Shown piece after piece: positions 34,339 to 42,546 of a stretch of 64,000 bases of DNA. Positions within the stretch are counted from its first letter, which is position 1. Each line of letters begins with the position of its first letter. Origin of the DNA: Bacteroidota bacterium. GTDB taxonomy: Bacteria; Bacteroidota; Bacteroidia; Bacteroidales; Bacteroidaceae. Both the position numbers and the translations under genes were made by a program. Under the pieces are notes generated by a model that did no database searches, was not told the origin of the DNA, and saw only the letters and a program-made list of their open reading frames with translations. The stretch is taken from contig JAEXAJ010000136.1 in assembly GCA_023458215.1 (NCBI GenBank), positions 1 through 64,000 of the forward strand, written 5' to 3'.

Positions 34339-37300
34339 TTAGAATTTAACGTTAACACCAACTGATACAGTCTTATTCAACGGATAGTTATATCCTTCGC
34401 CATCATTGGTATGTTCGGGGTCTACATCTTTCAGGCCGGTGAAGGTCAGCAAGTTGTAACCATTGGCATAGATTCTCAGGTTCTTGATACCTACTTTCTC
34501 CGTCCAGCGCGCAGGCAGGGTATAACCCAGCTCGATGCTCTTCATACGCAGGTAAGCGGCGTTATGGATACTGAAGAATGAATCAAATTCAGGCAACGAA
34601 CCGGTGTAAGCGTGATAACCGGAAGTCCATTGTGTGTTCGGGTCGTAGGGATCGGCTTTGGGGTCTACCGGATGCCAGCGATCCATAAACTGGGTCATGG
34701 CATTGGAGTAGTCGCTACCCCACAACGGTTCGCGTAGCTGTTCGCCGTATGCACAATATACTTTGGCGGCTCCCTGGAAGAGGACATTCAGGTCGAAGCC
34801 TTTGTATTGTGCGCTCAGGTCTAAGCTGAAGTTAATCAAGGGGCCGTCGCCACGCATGGCGATAGGATAGCGGTCGTGGTCGGTAATCTGTCCGTCGCCA
34901 TCGTAGTCTTCGTAGATGAAATCACCCGGCAAGCGGTCGCGGTTTACGAATATATAACTGTTGGCAATATCGGCATACGAACCGTAACGTCCGTTCGTAC
35001 CGTAACCCCACCATATTCCTTGATAACGGTCGTTTTCGTTGTTGCGCCAGTTTTCGTAAGAGTTGCCCGAGCGTGCTCTTTCCACGTATTGTTTCTTGAT
35101 ACGGGTAAGCGAGAACAAGCCTTTGGCGCTGTAAGAGAAGTCGTTGATACGGTTGCGGTGGCTCAATTCCAGTTCGATACCTTGGGTAAGGTCGCTGTTG
35201 AGGTTTTCTTGCGGCAGGTCGGCACCTACTTCTTCGGGAAGGCTGCCTGCACGTGTTGCCAGCAAGCCGCTGCGTGAACGGCTGAAATAGTCGGCAGACA
35301 AGCCGATCAATCCGTTCCAGGCTTCGAGGTCGATACCGACGTCAAATGTCTTGGCAATGTACCAAGTGATGTTGCGGTTGGCAATACCTTTATTCTTGGC
35401 TGAGTTTACGAAGTTGCCGTCAAATACGTGTCCCCCGGGCAACTTGTTGTTGTCGCCGCCTGCCGGATAGTAGTATCCTGTAATGAACTGGTAGCTCGAT
35501 GCGCTGTCGTCACCCATCTTACCGTATGACATACGTACTTTACCATTCGTGATGAAAGAGAGATTGGATTCTTTCCAGAAGTTTTCTTCGGCAAAACGCC
35601 AGCCTATTGAACCGGCGGGGAAGAAGCCCCATTGTCCGCCTGATGCAAACATGGACGATCCATCGTAGCGGAAGCTGAACTCTGCCAGATACTTGGACTT
35701 GAAGTCATAACCGAACTTTCCGACCAGACCGAGATTTACTTTATCGTACAAAGCACCGCCGTCCGTATTCATATAGCCCACCTGATTGGCAGTGTTACCT
35801 GCAAAGAGCTGATCTAAGTCCAGTCCCAACTCACGCAGTGCATAGAAGTTATCGCCGGTTCTTTTTGAACCTTCCCACAATAACAATGCGTTTACGTTAT
35901 GTGACTGGTTAAATGTACGGCTATAGTTTAAAGAGAACTGATACAGCATAGATTGCTTGCGGTAATATTCGCGGGTCAGCTTGCTGGGATTATTACGCAG
36001 GTTGGCACGATACGTATCGTCTACTTCCTGGTAGTTGTATTGGTTGTAGGCTGCCTGATATTTCTTGTTATCTTCCATGTTGAAGTCGAAGCTGAATACA
36101 GCCTTTGCCGAGAGTCCTTTTACATAAGGTACGTCATACGTGGCTGAGGCGGAAGACTGGAACCACTTTCTGTTCCATTGGTTATAACCGGTGAGGTCTT
36201 TATTCATCATGGCAACCGGGTTGCTACCATCTACCAAGCCTTGTTGCAGGTACTCAGGATTATCATTAGCATAAACCGACTGGATAGGAGAAGAACGCCA
36301 CAAAGAACGAATAATCATATCGGCACTTTCGTACGGACGTTCTTGTGTATCCATAATTCCGGTGATGTTCAGGTCTACTTTCAGGTACTTGGTAAGTTGT
36401 GAAGATACGTTGGAACGGAGGTTGAAACGTTCGTAGTCGAAGTCACCACTCTTGAAGATACCTTCCTGGTTCTGATAACCGGCACTCATATAGAAGTGAG
36501 TCTTCTCGTTACCGCCTGTGGCACTGATGTTGTGTTGTGTTTGGGGCGATGCATTGCGTATTACGGCCTTATACCAGTCGGTAGAACGTTTGGTTCCGTT
36601 GAGGTAAGGGGCAAAGTCATCATCACCGAAGCGGAGAGAGCCGCCGTTTGCGTTGTGCATTTTCTTTTCGTTCCACAAGGTCATCCAGTCCACGGCATTC
36701 ACTACGTCGGGCAATCCGCTGGGCATCTGCCAACCGATATTGCCGGAGTAACTCAACTCAGTCTTTTCTGCTTTACCCGATTTGGTGGTAATCAATACTA
36801 CACCGTTGGCGGCACGTACACCATAGATTGCTGCCGAAGCGTCCTTCAATACAGAGAGGCTTTCGATATCATTGGGGTCGATGCGGCTGAGGTTGTCGCG
36901 GGGAACACCGTCGATGATAATCAGCGGGGCACCCAAACCACGGATGTCGAAGTTATTGTTGAAGGCGCCGGGCTCGGCACTCTTCTGCACTACGCGCAAG
37001 CCGGCTACTTTACCTGTCAGCATGTTTTGTGCATTTTCGTTCTTGGTGGCAATGATGTCTTCGGCCTTTACGGCAGACACGGCACCGGTCAGGGTTACTT
37101 TCTTCTGTGTACCGTAACCTACCACCACTACTTCGTCCAGCAGTTCGGAGTCTTCTTTGAGTACAATCTGTATCACGGTCTTTCCTTTTACGGGGATATC
37201 CTGCGATACATATCCTATATACGAAACTTGCAGTACTGCGTTATCGCTTACATTAGATAAGGCAAATTTGCCTTCGAAGTCGGTAATTGTTCCGTTACCG

Positions 37301-37461
37301 CTTCCTTTGACCAGAATGCTGGCTCCGATAATCGTTTCGCCGTTCGAGTCGGTAACGGTTCCCGTTACGTTCTTCGTCTGCGCCGCCATCGAAAGGCTAC
37401 AGCTTAGAAAAGCAATCAAAAACATTGTTTTGGACAATGCGTTTTTAATGTTTTCGCTCAT
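34339..37461 (-). CDS. SusC/RagA-family TonB-dependent transporter
   Basis: An outer-membrane 22-strand barrel that imports glycan fragments using TonB energy. The 1040 residues comprise a signal peptide (ending SMAAQ), a carboxypeptidase-regulatory-like domain (VTGTVTDSNGETIIGASILVKGSGNGTITD), the TonB-box region (ELLDEVVVVGYGTQKK), the plug (VSAVKAEDIIATKNENAQNMLTGKVAGLRV, IIDGVPRDNLSRIDPNDIESLSVLKDASAAIYGVRAANGVVLITTKSG) and the barrel ending VSVGVNVKF. First gene of the minus-strand operon. Its long leader (about 185 bases) follows a clear -7 element. Confidence 0.94.
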   Translation of the reverse strand: MSENIKNALSKTMFLIAFLSCSLSMAAQTKNVTGTVTDSNGETIIGASILVKGSGNGTITDFEGKFALSNVSDNAVLQVSYIGYVSQDIPVKGKTVIQIVLKEDSELLDEVVVVGYGTQKKVTLTGAVSAVKAEDIIATKNENAQNMLTGKVAGLRVVQKSAEPGAFNNNFDIRGLGAPLIIIDGVPRDNLSRIDPNDIESLSVLKDASAAIYGVRAANGVVLITTKSGKAEKTELSYSGNIGWQMPSGLPDVVNAVDWMTLWNEKKMHNANGGSLRFGDDDFAPYLNGTKRSTDWYKAVIRNASPQTQHNISATGGNEKTHFYMSAGYQNQEGIFKSGDFDYERFNLRSNVSSQLTKYLKVDLNITGIMDTQERPYESADMIIRSLWRSSPIQSVYANDNPEYLQQGLVDGSNPVAMMNKDLTGYNQWNRKWFQSSASATYDVPYVKGLSAKAVFSFDFNMEDNKKYQAAYNQYNYQEVDDTYRANLRNNPSKLTREYYRKQSMLYQFSLNYSRTFNQSHNVNALLLWEGSKRTGDNFYALRELGLDLDQLFAGNTANQVGYMNTDGGALYDKVNLGLVGKFGYDFKSKYLAEFSFRYDGSSMFASGGQWGFFPAGSIGWRFAEENFWKESNLSFITNGKVRMSYGKMGDDSASSYQFITGYYYPAGGDNNKLPGGHVFDGNFVNSAKNKGIANRNITWYIAKTFDVGIDLEAWNGLIGLSADYFSRSRSGLLATRAGSLPEEVGADLPQENLNSDLTQGIELELSHRNRINDFSYSAKGLFSLTRIKKQYVERARSGNSYENWRNNENDRYQGIWWGYGTNGRYGSYADIANSYIFVNRDRLPGDFIYEDYDGDGQITDHDRYPIAMRGDGPLINFSLDLSAQYKGFDLNVLFQGAAKVYCAYGEQLREPLWGSDYSNAMTQFMDRWHPVDPKADPYDPNTQWTSGYHAYTGSLPEFDSFFSIHNAAYLRMKSIELGYTLPARWTEKVGIKNLRIYANGYNLLTFTGLKDVDPEHTNDGEGYNYPLNKTVSVGVNVKF

Positions 37462-37652
37462 AATTAATAGATTTAATTTTGATTATAAATTGATTTGTAA
37501 TAAAGCTCTCCAAACATAGAGAACCTGGTGTACAGAGAAGGTATCTCTTAAAAAGGATTAGTTGAAATAGTAACTGTTTTACATAGGCGTCTTTTGTTTT
37601 AATGTTAACTTGAATGTTTGAGTCAGTGTGCTTCCCCCCTCGGGAACTGCGA

Positions 37653-37660
37653 CAAAAGTA
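37653..37660 (-). promoter_or_regulatory. -7 element of the susC promoter
   Basis: TACTTTTG on the minus strand is an exact TAnnTTTG. No TTTG is present at -33, which fits a promoter that needs an activator. Transcription would start near 37646 and give a leader of about 185 bases before susC. Confidence 0.65.
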
Positions 37661-37691
37661 TGCGTTAACTTTTATACCGGCCGGCAATGAG

Positions 37692-37765
37692 TGTTCAATA
37701 AAAGGTAATAACTGTTCAAACTGTCAAAAGCTATTTTATCGGGAGCTGAATGAACAGTTATTGCC
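37692..37765. promoter_or_regulatory. Putative operator for the susC promoter (TGTTCAA half-sites)
   Basis: TGTTCAA occurs at 37692-37698 and 37713-37719, exactly 21 bp apart. A larger inverted repeat pairs GGTAATAACTGTTCA (37704-37718) with TGAACAGTTATTGCC (37751-37765), 14 of 15 matching. The block lies about 30-105 bases upstream of the -7 element, where an AraC-type output domain would bind. Confidence 0.6.
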
Positions 37766-37897
37766 ATTTTCTTGCAACATGGTTGCTATTCCTGTTCTCT
37801 ATGCTTTCGGTCGCGGGGGAAGTAGGTCTATTGGCTGAGACATTATGCCTTCTGATGTGTATCTCCCTTTCCTCCCGTCGTGAACAATAAAGGCTAT

Positions 37898-37970
37898 CAT
37901 GCACAAGATGGCATCTTGTGCTGTATAAGATGGCATCTTGTGTAGCATGAGATGGCATCTTGTGCATGAT
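37898..37970. repeat. Three 22-bp palindromic repeats (AAGATGGCATCTT core)
   Basis: CACAAGATGGCATCTTGTG (37902-37920), TATAAGATGGCATCTTGTG (37924-37942) and CATGAGATGGCATCTTGTG (37946-37964) follow with an exact 22-bp period. Each core is a palindrome about a central base. The ends of the block (ATCATGCACAAGATG and CATCTTGTGCATGAT) are also mutually complementary. It lies in the 685-base divergent gap 37462-38146, about 180-250 bases before the GH43 gene. No gene is visible in that gap. Confidence 0.9.
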
Positions 37971-38066
37971 TTGCCGTAGTCTCTCCGGTGATAGGGATAA
38001 GAGTTCTAACCGATATGAATAAGAGTGCCTGCCGTTAGGGGCTTTTCTTGCACGTTTTCGATGCCT

Positions 38067-38094
38067 TTGAACAGCTATTCGTATTATTAGAACA
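38067..38094. promoter_or_regulatory. Putative operator before the GH43 gene (TTGAACA half-sites)
   Basis: TTGAACA (38067-38073) and TAGAACA (38088-38094) are 21 bp apart. This is the same half-site and spacing found, inverted, in front of susC. It starts 80 bases before the GH43 ATG, so both divergent arms could answer to one regulator. Confidence 0.55.
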
Positions 38095-38146
38095 GATATT
38101 TTCTTCTTTATTGGGCGGAAACCATTTTCTTTGCAACAGAAACCAA

Positions 38147-39262
38147 ATGATACGTACTATGAAAGCGAACTTGTTATTCTCCATACCCTTATTATTATTG
38201 ATGTGTTTCGGTTGCAAAGGCAAGCGTGAGGCTACGGATGTTCAGGTAGTAGGGAACGGAACCTATACCAACCCCATCAAGGCAAGAGGGGCCGAACCGT
38301 GGGCTATCTTTCAGGATGGAACGTATTACTATACACAAGGTGAAGAAAATAAGATAGTCCTTTGGCGAACTACAGATATCACCCGCTTGGATAGTGCCGA
38401 GCAAAAGGCGGTATGGATTCCTGCGGAGAACGATGCTTCCTATCATTTATGGGGACCGGAGCTGCACCGCATCGACAATAAATGGTACATTTACTTTGCC
38501 GCCGATGACGGTAATATGGATAATCATCAGATTTATGTGCTGGAGAATAGCGCCGCCAATCCTTTGGAAGGAGAGTTTGTTATGAAGGGACGTGTCCGTA
38601 CCGATAAAGATGATAATTGGGCGATTCACGCCACTACTTTCGAGCATAAAGGAGAGCGGTATATGATGTGGTGCGGCTGGAAACAAAGGCGCATCAGTGA
38701 AGAGATGCAATGCATCTACCTGGCACACATGGAGAATCCGTGGACACTGGATAGCGAACGTGTTCTTATCTCACAGCCCCAATTCGAATGGGAACTGCAA
38801 TGGGTGAACCCCGACGGAAGCAAGACCGCTTATCCTATACACGTCAACGAATCTCCCCAGTTTATGTATTCAAAGAACCGTGATAAGCTACTTGTATACT
38901 ATTGTGCCAGCGGCAGCTGGACACCTTATTATTGCATAGGCTTGCTGACGGCTGATGCTGATAGCGACCTATTGTCGCCCGATTCATGGAAAAAGTCGCC
39001 TCAACCCGTATTCCGAAGTTCCGCCGAGAATGGAGTGTACGGACCGGGAAGCCCTTCGTTCGTTCCTTCGCCCGATGGCAAGGAATGGTATATGCTCTAT
39101 CATGCCCGCCGCATTACGAATGATGCCGCCGGTGCCATTGACTCTCGTACCCCCCGCATACAAAAGATAGAATGGGATGCTCAGGGCATTCCTGTTTTGG
39201 GAACACCACAGAAGGAAGAGACAGAGTTGGCGCTTCCTTCCGGTATTCTCGTTCCCCTTTAG
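38147..39262 (+). CDS. GH43-family exo-furanosidase-like lipoprotein
   Basis: A five-bladed beta-propeller glycosidase of the GH43 type. I start at 38147 (MIRTMKANLLFSIPLLLLM). The ATG at 38159 is equally possible, and the longer frame to 38048 adds a tail unlike a signal. The lipid Cys is in LMCFGCKGK. Active-site segments: KARGAEPWAIFQDGTYYYT (first position, Glu where many GH43 have Asp), WGPELHRIDNKWYIYFAADDG, NWAIHATTFEHKGERYMMWCGWK and HVNESPQFMYSKNRDKLLVYY. Related GH43 enzymes act on alpha-L-arabinofuranose or beta-D-galactofuranose. The last residues LVPL and the stop lie in an intergenic-type repeat. Confidence 0.85.
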   Translation: MIRTMKANLLFSIPLLLLMCFGCKGKREATDVQVVGNGTYTNPIKARGAEPWAIFQDGTYYYTQGEENKIVLWRTTDITRLDSAEQKAVWIPAENDASYHLWGPELHRIDNKWYIYFAADDGNMDNHQIYVLENSAANPLEGEFVMKGRVRTDKDDNWAIHATTFEHKGERYMMWCGWKQRRISEEMQCIYLAHMENPWTLDSERVLISQPQFEWELQWVNPDGSKTAYPIHVNESPQFMYSKNRDKLLVYYCASGSWTPYYCIGLLTADADSDLLSPDSWKKSPQPVFRSSAENGVYGPGSPSFVPSPDGKEWYMLYHARRITNDAAGAIDSRTPRIQKIEWDAQGIPVLGTPQKEETELALPSGILVPL

Positions 39263-39280
39263 GAGAACGAGAGGTTAATA
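39247..39280. repeat. CCCCTTTAGG-type repeat over the GH43 stop codon
   Basis: TCTCGTTC (39247-39254) pairs with GAACGAGA (39265-39272) around CCCCTTTAGG, followed by GGTTAATAA. The order CCCCTTTAGGnGnACGAGnGGTTA matches the element at 1878-1911 next to ftsZ. It supplies the TAG stop of the GH43 gene and fills the 39-base spacer to the next gene. Confidence 0.7.
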
Positions 39281-39301
39281 ACTTTTAATAATAAGAACGA
39301 C

Positions 39302-42300
39302 ATGAAGAAAGTCTTTATTCTATTGGCATTATGCCTATATTTATTTAACGTGCAAGCAACCGACCGGTGGAAGCCGGCACGTGAAATCGCATTGCGTGCT
39401 CCATCGGTGCCGTTGATTACATCCGACACCTATTTTTCCATTTGGTCTCCTTATAACGAACTGACAGAAGGAAGTACCGAGCACTGGACTGCCGCCTCTC
39501 ATCCTTTACTGGGTGCCCTGCGTGTAGATGGAAATGTTTATCGCTTTATGGGCAAAGAGCAAGTTATGGGCGAAGATCAAAAGAATCTTTTCAATCGGGT
39601 TGCCATCCAAAAATCGGTAGATGTACTGCCCACGCAGACATACTATACCTTTACCTGCGGCCCGGTGGAACTGGACTTGATCTTCACCGCCCCACTGTTG
39701 ATGGAGGATCTTGATTTGATATCCACTCCCATCAACTATATCTCTTATCGCGTGCGCTCCACCGACCGCAAACAACACAATGTACAAATCTATCTGGAAA
39801 CAACTCCCCAACTGGCTGTGCACGAGACATCGCAACCCACTATCACCGAATGCTTGCAGGTGAAAGGCATGAATTACGCAAAGTGCGGTACCATCGACCA
39901 ACCTTATACCGTTCGTAAAGGTGACGGTGTGCGCATCGACTGGGGATATGCTTATCTTGCTGCGCCGGATGAGGCGGACAAAGCGATCAGCACAGGCAAC
40001 TACTATGCTATGAAACAGGCCTTCCTTGCTAAGGGAAAGCTACCGGCTGCGACTTCTACTCCCATCATTTGCCGTAGTGAGAACGAAATGCCTGCCATGG
40101 CTTACTCGCACGACCTCAATCAGGTAAGTAAGGAGGGTAAGAGTAGTTTCGTCATGCTGGGTTACGACGATATTTATAGTTTGGAATATTTCTACCAACG
40201 CCGCCAAGCCTACTGGAAACACAACGGCAAAGTAAGTATCTTCGATGCCTTCGAACGCTACCAAGCACAACATACTGCCTTGATGGATCGTTGCTATGAT
40301 TTCGATGCCGAACTGATGGATGACGCCGAACAAACAGGCGGTAAAGAATACGCCGAACTCTGTGCCTTGGTTTATCGTCAGGCAATCACCGCCCATAAAC
40401 TCTTTACCGACGAAGCGGGAAATGTGCTGTTCTTCTCTAAGGAGAACCATAGCAACGGTTGTATAAATACAGTGGATATCACTTATCCGTCCGCACCTCT
40501 CTTCCTGCTTTATAACCCCGACCTGCTGAAAGGCATGCTGACCTCTATCTTCCATTACAGCGAAAGCGGACGTTGGACAAAGCCGTTCCCGGCTCACGAC
40601 TTAGGTACCTACCCCGTGGCTAATGGCTTGGAATATGGCGGCGATATGCCCATAGAAGAAGCCGGTAATATGGTTATCCTTACCGCTGCCATCTCCTTCA
40701 TTGAGGGTAATGCCCGCTATGCCGCCCAACATTGGGAAACCCTGACTACTTGGGCTAATTACCTCTATGAGAACGGACTTGATCCTGAGAACCAAGTTTG
40801 TACCGACGACTTTGCCGGACACTTGGCACATAACGCCAATCTTTCGGTGAAAGCGATCCTTGCCATTGCTGGTTATAGCGAAATAGCGCGCATGCTTGGT
40901 AAGGACGAAGTGGCTGTTAAATATATGGATGCCGCCCGTAGTATGGCGATAGAGTGGGAGAAGATGGCACGTGATGAAGATCACTATAAGTTGGCATTCG
41001 ATAAACCCGGAACCTGGAGCTTGAAGTACAACTTGGTATGGGATAAAGTGTTCAATACAAACCTGTTCCCTTCTCAGGTCTTTGATAAGGAAATGGATTT
41101 CTACCTGAAGGTACAACACAAATACGGCACACCCTTGGATTCGCGGAAAAACTATACCAAGAGCGACTGGATACTATGGAGCGCCTGCCTCCGGGGTGAA
41201 GACGATTTCCGCCGGATGATTGCACCTGTTTATCTGAATGCCGAAGAGACTCCTTCGCGTGTACCCTTCAGCGACTGGTATGATGCGGATAATGGTGAGA
41301 TGATGAATTTCAAGGCTCGTTCGGTAGTGGGTGGTTTCTTTATGAAACTGTTGATGGATAAGATGAGCAAGGTGCAGGATAAGAAGATGAGTGGCAATCC
41401 GGTCTTCCCCGGTTGGTATGCCGACCCCGAAGGAGTTGTCTTTAATAACGAATACTGGATATACCCCACCTTGTCACTTCTGCACGGCGAAGATGCCTTG
41501 AACTTTCCGACAGAGGTGAAGAACCGCAAAACACGTGCCGTGAATCAGGATTACAACATTCAAACCTATATGGATGCCTTTTCATCGAAAGACTTGGTGA
41601 ACTGGACAAAGCATCCCAAGGTGTTGTCTATTGAAAATATACCGTGGCTGGAGTTTGCTCTTTGGGCACCTTCGGTTGTCGCGGCTAACGGGAAGTACTA
41701 TATTTTCTTTGGTGGAAACGATATACAGAACAATCAGCAGGTAGGTGGTATCGGAGTTGCTGTGTCCGATTCTCCTGCCGGTCCGTTTAAGGATGCGCTG
41801 GGTAAACCGCTTATCGACAAGATTGTCAACGGAGCACAACCCATCGACCAGTTTGTCTTTAAAGACGATGACGGACAATATTATATGTATTACGGTGGTT
41901 GGGGACATTGCAACATGGTGAAACTGAGTCCTGACTTGCTGAGTGTGGTTCCTTTTGAAGACGGTAGTCTGTATAAAGAAGTGACTCCTGAGAAATATAC
42001 AGAAGGTCCCTTTATGATGAAGCGCAACGGGAAGTATTATTTTATGTGGTCGGAGGGCGGCTGGGGAGGTCCCGATTATTGTGTGGCTTATGCCATTGCC
42101 GATTCTCCTTTCGGACCGTTCAAACGCATCGGAAAGATACTGGAACAGGATGATAAAGTGGCTACAGGAGCCGGGCATCATTCCGTTATTCAGGTGCCCG
42201 GTAAGGATGAATGGTATATTGTGTATCATCGCCATCCGTTGGACTATACGAATGCCAGCCATCGGGTAACCTGCATCGACCCTCTTTATTTTGACAACAA

Positions 42301-42361
42301 AGGCTTTATCAAGCCCGTCAAAATAACTACTGAGGGAGTGCAACCGTGCCCTATCAGATAG
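39302..42361 (+). CDS. Two-domain protein: DUF4965 (GtaA-like) barrel fused to GH43-like propeller
   Basis: The 1019 residues begin with a signal peptide (MKKVFILLALCLYLFNVQA). Residues about 30-690 repeat the DUF4964/5127/4965/1793 order of the gene at 25638 (PLITSDTYFSIWSPYNELTEGSTEHW, KEYAELCALVYRQAITAHKLF, CTDDFAGHLAHNANLSVKAIL), but without the extra beta-sandwich. From about residue 696 a GH43-like propeller follows: NPVFPGWYADPEGVVFNNEYWIYPT, LWAPSVVAANGKYYIFFGG, DQFVFKDDDGQYYMYYGGWG, YTEGPFMMKRNGKYYFMWSEGGWG. The usual Asp, Asp, Glu positions are filled. The fusion suggests two sequential cuts on one side chain. It is 39 bases after the GH43 gene. Confidence 0.85.
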   Translation: MKKVFILLALCLYLFNVQATDRWKPAREIALRAPSVPLITSDTYFSIWSPYNELTEGSTEHWTAASHPLLGALRVDGNVYRFMGKEQVMGEDQKNLFNRVAIQKSVDVLPTQTYYTFTCGPVELDLIFTAPLLMEDLDLISTPINYISYRVRSTDRKQHNVQIYLETTPQLAVHETSQPTITECLQVKGMNYAKCGTIDQPYTVRKGDGVRIDWGYAYLAAPDEADKAISTGNYYAMKQAFLAKGKLPAATSTPIICRSENEMPAMAYSHDLNQVSKEGKSSFVMLGYDDIYSLEYFYQRRQAYWKHNGKVSIFDAFERYQAQHTALMDRCYDFDAELMDDAEQTGGKEYAELCALVYRQAITAHKLFTDEAGNVLFFSKENHSNGCINTVDITYPSAPLFLLYNPDLLKGMLTSIFHYSESGRWTKPFPAHDLGTYPVANGLEYGGDMPIEEAGNMVILTAAISFIEGNARYAAQHWETLTTWANYLYENGLDPENQVCTDDFAGHLAHNANLSVKAILAIAGYSEIARMLGKDEVAVKYMDAARSMAIEWEKMARDEDHYKLAFDKPGTWSLKYNLVWDKVFNTNLFPSQVFDKEMDFYLKVQHKYGTPLDSRKNYTKSDWILWSACLRGEDDFRRMIAPVYLNAEETPSRVPFSDWYDADNGEMMNFKARSVVGGFFMKLLMDKMSKVQDKKMSGNPVFPGWYADPEGVVFNNEYWIYPTLSLLHGEDALNFPTEVKNRKTRAVNQDYNIQTYMDAFSSKDLVNWTKHPKVLSIENIPWLEFALWAPSVVAANGKYYIFFGGNDIQNNQQVGGIGVAVSDSPAGPFKDALGKPLIDKIVNGAQPIDQFVFKDDDGQYYMYYGGWGHCNMVKLSPDLLSVVPFEDGSLYKEVTPEKYTEGPFMMKRNGKYYFMWSEGGWGGPDYCVAYAIADSPFGPFKRIGKILEQDDKVATGAGHHSVIQVPGKDEWYIVYHRHPLDYTNASHRVTCIDPLYFDNKGFIKPVKITTEGVQPCPIR

Positions 42362-42435
42362 AAAGACCACTGTTGATAATTGGTTGTCTGTCAATGAAAG
42401 TACAAGCTTTTGCTGTTTATTTTCAAGAAAAACCA

Positions 42436-42443
42436 TATCTTTG
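42436..42443 (+). promoter_or_regulatory. -7 element of the hybrid regulator promoter
   Basis: TATCTTTG is an exact TAnnTTTG, 104 bases before the regulator start. A TTTG lies 23 bases upstream, longer than the usual spacing. It suggests the regulator gene has its own basal promoter inside the plus-strand arm. Confidence 0.5.
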
Positions 42444-42546
42444 CCTGCCCTGATATGTTCCCTTTGAGTTTGCTGAAGAAGAAGCCGGCTTTAGGGGAAC
42501 ATAAGGCATTTGATACATCCGTGTTAATCTTGAATTTAAAGCATAT

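Noticed and set aside
36496..37260. 254-codon frame antisense to susC
   Set aside because: It lies wholly opposite the conserved plug region of the transporter and has no recognisable domain or start signal.
37898..37970. CRISPR array
   Set aside because: Repeats are three, palindromic throughout, with 3-base gaps instead of unique 30-base spacers, and there are no cas genes.
37653..38146. Invertible promoter between susC and GH43
   Set aside because: The inverted repeats present are short and overlapping regulatory-type motifs. I found no recombinase gene and no pair of identical repeats flanking a promoter.
41582..42436. 284-codon frame antisense to the GH43 part of the fusion gene
   Set aside because: Shadow of a clearly coding strand. 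Composition rich in His, Ile and Arg without domain features.
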